DNA from: Sodalis ligni
GTDB taxonomy: Bacteria; Pseudomonadota; Gammaproteobacteria; Enterobacterales; Enterobacteriaceae
Direction: 5' to 3'
Assembly (NCBI RefSeq): GCF_016865525.2
Contig: NZ_CP075169.1
Span: 3,658,337 to 3,722,336 of the forward strand
Length of the DNA: 64,000 nucleotides
The position numbers and the translations under genes were made by a program. Positions 37,641 through 47,022 of the stretch are shown here, piece by piece (the stretch's first letter is position 1; each line of letters begins with the position of its first letter). Below the pieces are notes generated by a model. That model was not told the DNA's origin. It made no database searches and saw only the letters and a list, made by a program, of their open reading frames with translations.

Positions 37641-38885
37641 CTATCCCAAATACTCTATTATCGACAAACCGCCATTATAGTCGGTGCTGTAGATTATCCC
37701 CTGCGCATCCACAAAAACATCGCAGGACTGGATAACCCTGGGGCGGTTCGGCCGGGTATCCATCATCTTCGCCGGCGCCGCGGGCACCAGTGCGCCGGTT
37801 TCCACCGGGCGGTACGGATTGGAGATATCGTAGGCGCGCACGCCCGCGTTCTGGTACGTGGCGAAAATCAGCGTTGAACTGATAAAGCTGCCCGGCCGGT
37901 TTTCATGCAGGTTATGCGGTCCGAAATGGGCGCCTTTGGCGACATAATCCGTTTCATGCGGCTGCGGGAAAGTGGCGATGCTCACCGGATTGGCGGGTTC
38001 ACGGATATCGAACAGCCAGATAAGCTTCTCGCCGTCCTCCTGATTATCCAGCACCGCTTCGTCCAGCACCACCAGCAGGTCGCGATCCGGCAGGGGTAGC
38101 GCCGTATGCGTACCGCCGCCAAACGGCGGGCTCCAGTTGCGATGGCTGATAAGCCTGGGCTGTGTACGGTCTTTGACATCCAGGATGGTCAGGCCGCCAT
38201 CGCGCCAACTGCCATAGGCGGTATCGCCGCTGATAATGGCGTGGTGAAGTGCGTAGCGTTTTCCTCCCGGCCAGACCGGCGTTTCCCCCGCTGCCTGGTT
38301 CATCCCCGGCAGCCACCAGCGCCCCGCCACCTCCGGTTTACGCGGATCGGCCAAATCAATGGTCAGGAAGATATAATCGGTAAAACCGTCTATCAACGCG
38401 GACACGTAAGCCCAGCGGCCACCGACATACCAGATGCGGTGGATGCCGATGCCATTGAGCGGCAGAAAGCCGATTTCCCGCGGCTGGTCCGGGGTGGAAA
38501 TATCAAAAATACGCAGGCCGGCGCTCCAGCCCCGATCCCGCACATCGCTTACCGTCTCGCTGACCGCCCGGGTGTAGTAGACCTTTTCATCTGCAAACCG
38601 GACATCGGCGAACAGATCTCGGGCGTTAATCACCAGCAACAGGTCGTCATACGCCTGTAAATGTACATTCCAGGTGCCCGGCGGCGCAGGTACATACCCC
38701 ACCGCCTTGGGATTCTTCGGATCACGCACATCGACAATGGAGAACCCCTGCGACACCATATGGCCGATGTAGGCAAAACCGCGATGCACCATCAATTGTA
38801 CGCCGTCGGGGCGCCCGCCCTGATCGCTGTGGCCTATAAGCCGCATATTGCGGCTGTAGTCCGGGCGCGGTAATTCGTTAACCAT
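37641..38885 (-). CDS. LVIVD-repeat beta-propeller protein
   Basis: The 414-residue protein is built of repeated blades of the type 'G.SIVDVRDPKNPKAVGYV', 'GLRIFDISTPDQPREIGFL', 'GGLTILDVKDRTQPRLISH' and 'GVRAYDISNPYRPVETGAL', the LVIVD signature of a beta-propeller. No signal peptide or catalytic motif is evident. It is the last gene of an ABC-transporter operon, 10 bp after the binding-protein gene, so it may modify or hydrolyse the imported compound. Similar propellers are annotated without function; none is assigned here. Confidence 0.8.
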   Translation of the reverse strand: MVNELPRPDYSRNMRLIGHSDQGGRPDGVQLMVHRGFAYIGHMVSQGFSIVDVRDPKNPKAVGYVPAPPGTWNVHLQAYDDLLLVINARDLFADVRFADEKVYYTRAVSETVSDVRDRGWSAGLRIFDISTPDQPREIGFLPLNGIGIHRIWYVGGRWAYVSALIDGFTDYIFLTIDLADPRKPEVAGRWWLPGMNQAAGETPVWPGGKRYALHHAIISGDTAYGSWRDGGLTILDVKDRTQPRLISHRNWSPPFGGGTHTALPLPDRDLLVVLDEAVLDNQEDGEKLIWLFDIREPANPVSIATFPQPHETDYVAKGAHFGPHNLHENRPGSFISSTLIFATYQNAGVRAYDISNPYRPVETGALVPAAPAKMMDTRPNRPRVIQSCDVFVDAQGIIYSTDYNGGLSIIEYLG

Positions 38886-38894
38886 AGCCGCTCC

Positions 38895-39959
38895 TTAGTG
38901 GTTTTTCTCTTCAAGCGTGGCAAACCAAGGGGCGATAAAGTCCTCGGTCTGTCCCCAGCCGGGGATTATTTTCCCCAGGCCGGCCACACTCACCGGTCCG
39001 GGCTGGCCGGCGACCAATGCCTGCGGAATAACCGCCGCCTTGAAATCATAGGTGGCGGGGGTTTTCTCACCGGCCAGCTTATTGGCAATCAACCGCACGT
39101 TGGTTGCGCCGATCAGTTTCGGGTCCACCGCCACGCTCACTTTCCACGGGCTGTTGGATTCACGGATCAATTGCAGATCCTGGTTGGACACATCGATGCT
39201 ATAAAGCTTGATTTCAGTACGGCCATTTTCTTTCAACGCTTTGTAGGCGCCCTGGCTGAAGGCATCCCAGGTTCCCCAGATAGCGTCAATCTTTCCTTTC
39301 GGGTATTTCGCCAGTACCGCGCCCAGTTTGTTGGCGGTGTCGCCCTGGACATCGCTTGATACCGCGCCGATTGATTCCAGCTCTTTGATGCCCGGATTCT
39401 GTTTCAGCAAAGCCTCATACGCTGCCTGGCGGCGTTCCATTGGCGGGAAGCCGGCGACCCATAGCTTGATGATATTCGCCTTGCCATTGAAGTCTTTGAT
39501 CAATTGGCCAAACGAGAGCTGCGTCAGCGAAATGTCATCCTGCTGCGTTACCGTCACGCCCGGGATATCTCCATTAACCGCCGTGTCGAACACCGACACG
39601 GCAATCCCGGCATCCGCCGCGCGTTTGACCAACGGCGTGGAATACGGGTCGCGTCCCTGGGAAAGAATGATACCGTCATATTTCTGGCTGATGGCCTGAT
39701 TCACAAAATCCTGGAATTTGGCATCGTCGCCGTTACTGAGAAAGGTACTGACTTTGAAACCCAGCTTTTTACCTTCCTGTACAGCCCCTGACACAAATTG
39801 GGTGGTGTTATCGTCAGAGCCAAGGTTGCGGATAATCGCGATACGTATCGGACCGTTATGATTGGCGATGGCTGACGGTACCGGCGCCGGCACGGCGGCA
39901 TGGCCCGGCATGGCGGCCAGCAGCCCGAGCATCAGCAATGAACCTGCGAAATGTTTCAT
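38895..39959 (-). CDS. Ribose-type ABC transporter substrate-binding protein (second system)
   Basis: The 354-residue protein has a signal peptide ('SLLMLGLLAAMPGHAA') and a periplasmic sugar-binding fold: 'IRIAIIRNLGSDDNTTQFVSG', 'QKYDGIILSQGRDPYSTPLVKRAADAGIAVSVFD', 'IDAIWGTWDAFSQGAYKAL'. It sits 20 bp after the permease gene. It shares the fold with the binding protein at 25640-26665, but sequence differs enough to expect another ligand. The C-terminal extension 'SVAGLGKIIPGWGQTEDFIAPWF' is unusual for RbsB-type proteins. Confidence 0.85.
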   Translation of the reverse strand: MKHFAGSLLMLGLLAAMPGHAAVPAPVPSAIANHNGPIRIAIIRNLGSDDNTTQFVSGAVQEGKKLGFKVSTFLSNGDDAKFQDFVNQAISQKYDGIILSQGRDPYSTPLVKRAADAGIAVSVFDTAVNGDIPGVTVTQQDDISLTQLSFGQLIKDFNGKANIIKLWVAGFPPMERRQAAYEALLKQNPGIKELESIGAVSSDVQGDTANKLGAVLAKYPKGKIDAIWGTWDAFSQGAYKALKENGRTEIKLYSIDVSNQDLQLIRESNSPWKVSVAVDPKLIGATNVRLIANKLAGEKTPATYDFKAAVIPQALVAGQPGPVSVAGLGKIIPGWGQTEDFIAPWFATLEEKNH

Positions 39960-39978
39960 TATTCTTCCCCTGTTGAAG

Positions 39979-40974
39979 TTAACGTCGCTGGAAATAGGTC
40001 AATGCAAGAGCGCCGGCCAGCACCAGTCCCTTGATAATGTCCATGGCATAATACGGGACGGACAGCATCACCAGGCCGTTTTGCAACACGCCGAGGATAA
40101 CCGCCCCCACCAATGTGCCCAAGGCGTTGGGTTTGCCGGACCCCGCCAGTGAAAACCCGATCCAGGCCGCGGCGACGGCGTCCATTAAATAGCTTCCGCC
40201 GGCGTTGACCTGTGAAGAACCGATACGCGATGCCAGCAGAATGCCGCCCAGGCCGGCCAGCAGCGATGAGAGCACATAGGCAATGACTTTGTAGCGCGTG
40301 GTGCGGATTCCGGATAAGCGGGCCGCTTCCGGGTTGCCGCCGATGGCATACATACGGCGGCCGTGGGTGGTCAACGACAGCCCGAGCTGCGCCGCCACGG
40401 CCACCGCCAGCATGATGATGACGATGGTCGGCACCTGCCCCAGCAGGCCAAAGCCGGGCGGAATGGTCCCTTGCGCCATGTCGCCGCTCGGCAGTACCAT
40501 ATTTTCGGTAATGGAGCCGCCATAGCTGTAGGTCATCGCCACGCCCTGGATCACAAACAGGCTGGCAAGGGTGGCGAGCATATCCGGAATGCGCAGCACC
40601 ACAATCAGTAAGACGTTGAATAATCCCACCAGCGTACACAGCGCCAGCGTCAGCACGATGGCTTCGGTGGCGCCGAAACCGTGCCAGACAAACATCGAGA
40701 TAACCAGCGCATTCGCCAGCGAAGCGGTGGAGCCCACCGACAGATCAAACCCGCCCACCGTCAATGAAATCGACACGCCGATGGCGATAACCGTCACGAT
40801 GGCGATAGACCGCAGGATATTGATGATATTGAAAGGATCGAGGAAATTATCCGACGCGACGCCAAAGATGGCGATAAGCGCCACTACGGTCAGCAACATG
40901 CCCCATTTATAGAGAAAATCGAACATCAGCCGACGGAGCGATACCGTCTTCTTCACAGTAAGAGCCTTGCTCAC
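39979..40974 (-). CDS. Ribose-type ABC transporter permease (second system)
   Basis: The 331-residue RbsC-family permease has the ATPase-contact loop 'TVGGFDLSVGSTASLANAL', the central 'GRRMYAIGGNPEAARLSGI' and C-terminal 'KPNALGTLVGAVILGVLQNGL'. Its start overlaps the ATPase stop (ATGA). Unlike the system at 22092-26665 it has only one permease, so it should act as a homodimer. Confidence 0.88.
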   Translation of the reverse strand: MSKALTVKKTVSLRRLMFDFLYKWGMLLTVVALIAIFGVASDNFLDPFNIINILRSIAIVTVIAIGVSISLTVGGFDLSVGSTASLANALVISMFVWHGFGATEAIVLTLALCTLVGLFNVLLIVVLRIPDMLATLASLFVIQGVAMTYSYGGSITENMVLPSGDMAQGTIPPGFGLLGQVPTIVIIMLAVAVAAQLGLSLTTHGRRMYAIGGNPEAARLSGIRTTRYKVIAYVLSSLLAGLGGILLASRIGSSQVNAGGSYLMDAVAAAWIGFSLAGSGKPNALGTLVGAVILGVLQNGLVMLSVPYYAMDIIKGLVLAGALALTYFQRR

Positions 40975-42522
40975 GACGCCGCGCCTCCGGTCGAGTAGTA
41001 CAATAATGTGTCTTCACGGGCGTCGGCGCCGGCGATTTCCGCCACCACGCGGCCGTCCCACAATACGCAGATGCGATCGCATAAACCCACCAGTTCGCCG
41101 AACTCTCCGGAGGCATAAATCACGCCTTTTCCCTCCCTGGCCAAGCCGTCGATCAAATTGAATACATCAGTTTTCGCTTTTACATCCACGCCCTTGGTGG
41201 GTTCATCAAAGATCAACACCCGCGCATCGGCGCGCAGCCATTTGCCTATGGCCACTTTTTGCTGGTTGCCGCCTGACAAACGGCGCAGGGTTTGCGCCGG
41301 CCCGGTGGTTTTCACTCCCAGACGGGTTATCACCTGTTGCGCCCAGTGCCAGGCTTGGCGATGGCCAAAGACACTCCAGCGCGAGAAGCTGTTATCGGCG
41401 CTGACCGACAGGTTCATACTGATGGATTCATCAATGAAAATACCCTCTTTACGCCGCTCCTCCGGCACCAGAGCGAGGCCCCGGCTGACCGAATCAGCCG
41501 GGTCGTGCGGCCGCCACGTCCGTCCCTGCAGCTCGCCGCGGTCCAGACGGCTTTTACTGGCGCCGAACAGCGCCTTGCACAGCTCGGTCTTCCCGGCGCC
41601 GGCCAGCCCGGCAATGCCCAGGACTTCACCTTTATGCAGATGCAGGGAGATATCTCTCAATAATCCTTCGTCATGCAAACCCTCAATCCGCAGCAGCGTT
41701 TCGTTGCTGTGCGGCGGCCGGCGCGGGGGGTAGATATCGCGTATTTCATGTCCCAGCATCTTTTCGACGATGGTCTCGCCGCTGAGACTCGCCATCGGGC
41801 CGGATTCAATCAGCTGGCCATCGCGCAATACCGTCAGGGTATCGCAAACGGCTTTCAGTTCATGGATACGGTGGGAGATGAAGACCACGCCAATTCCCTG
41901 CGCCTTCAGGCGTCTCACCACGGTGAACAATCGTTCGCTTTCCTGCTGATCGAGCGGCGCGGTGGGCTCATCGAGTATCAGAAAACGGCAGTGATGGGAC
42001 AGCGCGCGCGCCAGCATGATGTGCTGCTTTTGCGCCAGCAGAGCCGCCCGCCGCCTTGCGTCTGACACCCATCTGCATATCCAACTGGGCCAGCGCCGCC
42101 CTCGCCCGCTGCCGCACATCCCGCCAGTGGAAACGATGGCCGCCCTCGGCCAGCCGGTCGAGCATGATGTTTTCCGCGACACTGAGCCCCGGCACCAGGG
42201 CCACATCCACTTCCTGCTGCACCAGGTGGATACCCAGCCGTTTCGCCTCGCGGGGATGGCGAATCGTCACACTCTCATTATTAATGGCGATATTGCCCTC
42301 ATAATGGCTGTGGATGCCGCACAACACCGCCATCAATGTCGATTTGCCCGCGCCGTTGGCGCCGGTCAGCGCATGTACGGAACCGCCCGACAGCGTGAAA
42401 TCCACCTGCTTTAATGCCTGGAACCCCGAAAAGGCCAGACTGACTCCGCGCATCTCAAGTCGGTTGGCTACCATCCGCGGCGAATCCTTGTGATTAATGG
42501 TTTGATTTAACGAATTTTTCAT
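40971..42522 (-). pseudogene. Ribose-type ABC transporter ATPase (second system, one frame break)
   Basis: This tandem RbsA-like ATPase has about 517 residues. The first half carries Walker A 'GANGAGKSTLMAVLCGI' and 'FLILDEPTAPLD'; the second has 'GLAGAGKTELCKALFG', 'LSGGNQQKVAIGKWL' and 'VLIFDEPTKGVDV'. The start is the ATG at 42522 after AAGGGA; longer upstream frames are spurious. The frame changes once, near 42035-42050, between 'MGVRRK' and 'LAQKQHIMLARAL', in G-rich sequence (GGCGGCGGGCGG on the coding strand). A one-base indel is the simplest cause, and may be an error. Confidence 0.82.
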
Positions 42523-42636
42523 AGTGTCCCTTGATTGGCAACAACGTAAAATGCATAAGATAAAGCAAAATGTTATTAGCCATCCAGGCGTCCAGACATA
42601 ACATAGGGTTAGCCGTACACCAACAGGACAAGATTC

Positions 42637-43752
42637 ATGAGCACTACCACCGATATCCGCGTCGTCACCGGGCCGGCCAACTACTACTCGCACAGCGGCA
42701 GCTTGACGCGGCTGGGCGATTTTTTCTCCGCCGGGCAATTGGCCCGCGCCGTCTGGATTTTCGGCGAACGCGCCATCGAGGCCGCGCGCCCTTATCTGCC
42801 GGCGGCCTTTACTGCGCCGGGGGCAAAGCAGCTGTTGTTCAAAGGCCATTGCAGCGAGAGCGATGTGGCCCGGCTGGCGCAGGACGCCGGCGATGACCGC
42901 GCGGTAGTGATCGGCGTGGGCGGAGGGACGGTACTGGATACCGCCAAAGCGGTGGCCCGCCGCTTGGGCCTGCCGGTGGTGAATATACCGACCATTGCGG
43001 CCACTTGTGCCGCCTGGACGCCGCTTTCCGTCTGGTATAACGACGCAGGCCAGGCGCTGCATTTTGAAATTTTCGATGACGCCAATTTTCTGGTACTGGT
43101 GGAGCCGGAAATCATCCTGAAGGCGCCGGCGGAGTATTTGCTGGCCGGGATCGGGGATACGCTGGCGAAATGGTATGAAGCGGTGGTGCTGGCGCCCGAG
43201 CCGCAGAATCTGCCGTTAACGGTGCGGCTTGGCATCAATGGCGCGCTGGCGATTCGCGATGTACTGCTCGAAGGCAGTGAAACGGCGCTCACACATCAGC
43301 GGCAAGGCAAACTCAGCCAGGTTTTCCGGGACGTGGTGGACGCCATTATCGCCGGCGGCGGCATGGTCGGCGGGTTGGGCGAGCGCTATACCCGCGTAGC
43401 GGCGGCGCATGCGGTGCACAATGGTTTGACGGTGTTACCGCAAACGGAAAAATTCTTGCACGGCACCAAGGTCGCCTACGGTATTCTGGTGCAAAGCGCC
43501 CTGCTCGGCCAGGACGATGTATTGGCGCAACTGATTGCCGCCTACCGCCGTTTTCACCTGCCCACCACGCTGGCGGCGCTGGAGGTGGATATCCATAACC
43601 GCGCGGATCTGGATAAAGTCATCGCCCATACCTTGCGTCCGGCGGAATCTATTCACTACCTGCCGGTGGAGCTGACGCCGGATAGCCTGCGGGCCGCTTT
43701 CGAAAAAGTGGAAAGCATCGGCCATCCCCGCTCAATACCGGCTCACTCATAG
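42637..43752 (+). CDS. hcxA: Hydroxycarboxylate dehydrogenase A (iron-type ADH family)
   Basis: The 371-residue protein matches E. coli YbdH/HcxA almost along its full length: 'IRVVTGPANYYSHSGSL', 'GHCSESDVARLAQDAGDDRAVVIGVGGGTVLDTAKAVARRLG', 'AATCAAWTPLSVWYNDAGQALHFEIFDDANF' and 'HAVHNGLTVLPQTEKFLHGTKVAYGILVQ'. HcxA reduces 2-oxo acids such as 2-oxoglutarate with NAD(P)H; metal ligands are the Asp and His residues of the iron-ADH/GldA fold. It is divergent from the ABC operon. In E. coli ybdH adjoins the methionine transaminase gene ybdL, so a link to methionine-derived oxo acids is possible. Confidence 0.9.
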   Translation: MSTTTDIRVVTGPANYYSHSGSLTRLGDFFSAGQLARAVWIFGERAIEAARPYLPAAFTAPGAKQLLFKGHCSESDVARLAQDAGDDRAVVIGVGGGTVLDTAKAVARRLGLPVVNIPTIAATCAAWTPLSVWYNDAGQALHFEIFDDANFLVLVEPEIILKAPAEYLLAGIGDTLAKWYEAVVLAPEPQNLPLTVRLGINGALAIRDVLLEGSETALTHQRQGKLSQVFRDVVDAIIAGGGMVGGLGERYTRVAAAHAVHNGLTVLPQTEKFLHGTKVAYGILVQSALLGQDDVLAQLIAAYRRFHLPTTLAALEVDIHNRADLDKVIAHTLRPAESIHYLPVELTPDSLRAAFEKVESIGHPRSIPAHS

Positions 43753-43967
43753 TCGATACCTTTCTCGCCAGTCTGTTCCGGCAACAGGCCGGCGACCACA
43801 TCATCATGCATTGCCAAGGGATAAACTCATTAATTCATAATAATATTTCTGATAGCACATTCATTTTCAATATGTATTATTAATATTATTCCGGGGCGCA
43901 TTCAGGGAGGGTGCTGCTGGGCACTATCCCTGAGTGTTAGAATGAGCAAACACAATGCCATTTATGG

Positions 43968-44960
43968 CTAATAGATATGACGCGCCAAGAATTGATAGTT
44001 ACGCTCGAGGTTATTGGTCGTATGGAAATATAAATCTTCTGCATGATGAGCGCTCATCAATAAATTATATTCAACATTATCGCTACCAATGGCCTTTGCA
44101 AGGCGAACAGCGAATTCTTGGCTTTGCAAGCGTGGAATGGTGTCATCCAAATAGCCATGCTGGATAAGGAACGGGGAGCATCTGCAGTAATATAGTTTTC
44201 TGGGTTAGTTGTATCCATTACGCTCTTATCAACCTTGGTTATCTGTTTCCTCATTAACAAAGACTCAAATGAGTCTTCCGTTGAATGCTTCTGTCCATCT
44301 ATACCGATTTCTTTCCATTGTTGATCCATCGTCAAAAATTGATCGGAGGATACCAGGCAATAACCGCCTGTACGCGCGTTGAAACATCGGCATTACCCAG
44401 TTTAGGATCTTCCAGGGATTTTACATCGGCAGAAACACCCGCCAGCGCCACCAGGTTGCCCCCGGCTGAACCGCCCATCAGGATGATATTATCCGGGTCG
44501 AAGTTATATTTATTCGCATTGGCGCGAACGAATTTTATTGCGGCTTTCACATCGTTGATCTGCGCTGGCCAGGGTGCTTCAGGGCTGAGACGATAGTTGA
44601 TGTTCGCTACGGCATAACCTTTCTGTAAACCATAGAGCGCGGGAACCAACTGGTTGTCCATTTTATCACAACCAAAAAACGCGCCGCCGTGGACGTTGAT
44701 AATGACCGGGTATTTTAACTTCCACTGTTCCGGAAGAAAGATATCCATCTTTTCCGCAGGCGAAACATTTGCATAACTGACATCGAGATACTTGTTTTTA
44801 ATCCGAGAAATATCCGGGGCCTGACCGCAAGCGTTTGGTCCTTGCGGTGGGCCAATGATTTTTGCCATGCCAATCTGATGGCATCGGCACATCTGCCGCA
44901 TGACTCAATGGGATGCCAGCGAAAATGCGGCAAGCAAGAGATATCCAATCCTGTTTTCAT
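43968..44960 (-). pseudogene. Alpha/beta-hydrolase esterase (several frame breaks)
   Basis: Frames joined by homopolymer repairs give an esterase/lipase of the BD-FAE/Aes type: a signal peptide ('RIGYLLLAAFSLAS'), oxyanion motif 'NVHGGAFFGCDK', nucleophile 'GGSAGGNLVALA', then 'PPFLIQHGYLDDTIP' for the acidic residue and a C-terminal His in 'SAHHAEDLYFHT'. Breaks fall at the A-run 44334-44338, the G-run 44173-44176 and in the signal-peptide codons. The signal indicates a secreted or periplasmic enzyme. It follows a siderophore-reductase remnant, so hydrolysis of an imported ester is possible, but the substrate is unknown. Confidence 0.7.
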
Positions 44961-44999
44961 TCTTATTACGCTCCTTAAGGCGGTCTTCATATAAGATCG

Positions 45000-45168
45000 T
45001 CAAAACCAGGGAGTTAAAACCTTTTAAATCCGAACCGACGAACTCAATGCGCCAGAAGTCCTTCGCCACGCGAGTTTTGTTGGCAATCTTAATGCCTCGG
45101 AAACACAATTCGTGGCGTACGCGCTGCGGTTCACGGCTATGATTATCGTCAGTCTTTTTTTTACCCAA
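45000..45168 (-). pseudogene. Siderophore-interacting protein, N-terminal remnant
   Basis: Starting with a TTG preceded by AAGGAG, about 50 residues resemble the FAD-binding start of ViuB/YqjH ferric-siderophore reductases: 'RVRHELCFRGIKIANKTRVA', then 'KDFWRIEFVGSDLKGF', and after one base repair 'NSLGFDD'. The full protein is about 250 residues; the NADPH domain is absent, so it is truncated. Confidence 0.55.
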
Positions 45169-45232
45169 AAGAAAACTCCTTGCGTCACGGTGGAATAAAA
45201 TGTCCTGGTTGGCGCCCACTGCCATTAGCGCT

Positions 45233-45646
45233 TCAAAGCGCGGCGACAATACATTTAGCCAAGCTCAGGTCGCCTTCACTCGTGGATCCGCTGACGCCCA
45301 CGGCGCCGATAATCTCACTGTCGGCACACAGCGGCAGGCCGCCCTTTAACGGCACCAGATGCGGCACGGAAAGCATCGCCACCTCCCCTCGATTGATCAT
45401 GCTTTCAAACAGCTCGGTACTGTCCTGAATGGCGGCGGCGGTGCGGGCCTTACCTTCCGCTACGCTGGCTGAAATCGGCGGCGCGGCGTCCATTTTGCCG
45501 AAGGCCACCAGCTGTCCGGCGCGATCAACCACCGCAATACTGACGGAGATGTTTTGCTTTATGGCGGTCTCGATGCCAACGTTAAGTAATGCCTGCGCCG
45601 CCGTGAAAGTAATATTATTAGCGGAATAATAATTTAAATTAGACAT
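45233..45646 (-). CDS. GlcG/HbpS-like heme-binding-fold protein
   Basis: The 137-residue protein fits the GlcG/HbpS family (DUF336): 'ALLNVGIETAIKQNISVSIAVVDRAGQLVAFGKMDAAPPIS', 'KARTAAAIQDSTELF' and 'GLPLCADSEIIGAVGVSGSTSEGDLSLAK'. AAGGA precedes the ATG. Members have a profilin-like fold; one binds or degrades heme, most are unassigned accessory proteins of catabolic operons. It is divergent from the LysR gene, so it is probably a LysR target along with the esterase. Confidence 0.8.
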   Translation of the reverse strand: MSNLNYYSANNITFTAAQALLNVGIETAIKQNISVSIAVVDRAGQLVAFGKMDAAPPISASVAEGKARTAAAIQDSTELFESMINRGEVAMLSVPHLVPLKGGLPLCADSEIIGAVGVSGSTSEGDLSLAKCIVAAL

Positions 45647-45770
45647 GGCTATTCCTTGAAAAAGCGGGAGACATTACACTGCCGTGTTCAATGGGCTAAC
45701 CTAACAGTTGTCCGGGCCATGCGGTACCGTCATTCCTGGTAACAGAGCATTGACTAAAAGGGGAGTCATC

Positions 45771-46667
45771 ATGCAGGTACTGGATGATATAAAGGGATTC
45801 GTCACCGTTGCGCAAACCGGTGGATTTACCCTCGCGGCCAGAAAGCTGGCTATTTCAACCTCCGTGGTCAGCCGTCGTATTGATCGGCTGGAAACCGAGC
45901 TTGGGGTCTGCTTAATGCTGCGCAATACCCGCGGCGTCACGCTGACCCCGGCGGGCAATGAATTTTACCGTCGGGCGCAGTTGATCCTCCGGGAGCTGGA
46001 TAACGCCTATCAGGCCGTTGCCGAAAGAAAAGAAGAGATCACCGGCTGTTTACATATCAGCACGCCCTATTCTTTCGGCATTCGCCATTTAGAGCCGGTG
46101 CTGACCCGGCTGAGCACCCGTTATCCTTTGCTGGAATTTGATATCTCATACAACGATCGCTACGTGGATTTATTAAAAGAATCCTTTGATGCTGTCATCC
46201 GTATCGGCGCCATTAGCGAACTGAGCTTTGCCGCGCGCCGTATCGCCCCCATACCTACCGTCCTGGTGGCCAGTCCGGCCTATTTGGAAAAGCACGGGAC
46301 ATTGCAAACGCCTGATCTGATTTCGGGACACCAATGCCTGATTTATTCCGGCCGGACCCATGCCGAGTGGGTCTTTCAGCAGGGCGAAAACAGGATTTCC
46401 CTATTGCCCTCGGGGCGTTTCCATTCCGATAGCGGGGAGGTGCTGCTCAAGTGGGCATTGAATGGGCGCGGGATCGCCGTATTTCCCCATTTCATGGTCA
46501 AGGAGGCCCTGTCCGGGGGCGGGCTGGTGCGGCTGTTGCCGGACTATGCCATGCCGGAACACGATCTGTATATTTTGCGTCCCCCGGGCGTGCGGGTGGC
46601 GGGCAAGGTGCGGGTGCTGTTTGATGAAATGGTGGCCTATTGCCAGGATGCGCTGCAGGGACCGTGA
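45771..46667 (+). CDS. LysR-family transcriptional regulator
   Basis: The ATG at 45771 (after AAAGGGGAG) gives 298 residues. The N-terminal winged helix-turn-helix reads 'FVTVAQTGGFTLAARKLAISTSVVSRRIDRLETELGVCLMLRNTRGVTLTPAG'; the remaining 200 residues are a periplasmic-binding-like effector domain ('PIPTVLVASPAYLEKHGTLQTPD', 'NGRGIAVFPHFMVKEALSGGGLVRLLPD'). It is divergent from the GlcG-like gene across 124 bp, the normal position for LysR autoregulation and activation. The effector is not predictable. Confidence 0.88.
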   Translation: MQVLDDIKGFVTVAQTGGFTLAARKLAISTSVVSRRIDRLETELGVCLMLRNTRGVTLTPAGNEFYRRAQLILRELDNAYQAVAERKEEITGCLHISTPYSFGIRHLEPVLTRLSTRYPLLEFDISYNDRYVDLLKESFDAVIRIGAISELSFAARRIAPIPTVLVASPAYLEKHGTLQTPDLISGHQCLIYSGRTHAEWVFQQGENRISLLPSGRFHSDSGEVLLKWALNGRGIAVFPHFMVKEALSGGGLVRLLPDYAMPEHDLYILRPPGVRVAGKVRVLFDEMVAYCQDALQGP

Positions 46668-46852
46668 CAGCCGCAGGCAATTCTCCCCTGTTTTGCATCG
46701 GCTTTTCGGGCGATCAAAAATAGTTATAGGGATTGTCAAAAATCACGGTCACGTTGTGCCGGTAGTCAATGTCCAGACTAACGGCGATATCACGCCCCAG
46801 CGCCAGGACATCAAAGCGAAAACTCATGCGCCAAATGACAGGCGCCGCCAAC

Positions 46853-46884
46853 AAGCCCGCTTCAGTTCCCTGAAGCGGGCTTTT
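46853..46884. terminator. Strong intrinsic terminator
   Basis: AAGCCCGCTTCAG and CTGAAGCGGGCTT pair perfectly (13 bp) around TTCC. A-rich sequence on one side and TTTT on the other make it usable in both directions. It lies about 185 bp after the LysR stop. Confidence 0.85.
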
Positions 46885-47022
46885 ACATTCAATTAACTCC
46901 TCGTTTTGTGGCCTCTTTGAGAAAATCACCCCATCGGTTCTGGCCCTTAGGTTTCTCTGCGTATGGTCGAATACGATGCAAAACTGTTGTACTATATGAA
47001 AAATATTCTTAAAGGAAATCAA

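Noticed and set aside
42523..43062. Upstream extension of the second CUT2 ATPase gene
   Set aside because: The extension runs antisense through hcxA; the ATG at 42522 with AAGGGA is the proper start.
46714..46833. A 37-codon minus-strand frame starting 'MSFRFDVLALG'
   Set aside because: No ribosome site, no known family, and it sits beside a terminator; not enough to call a gene.
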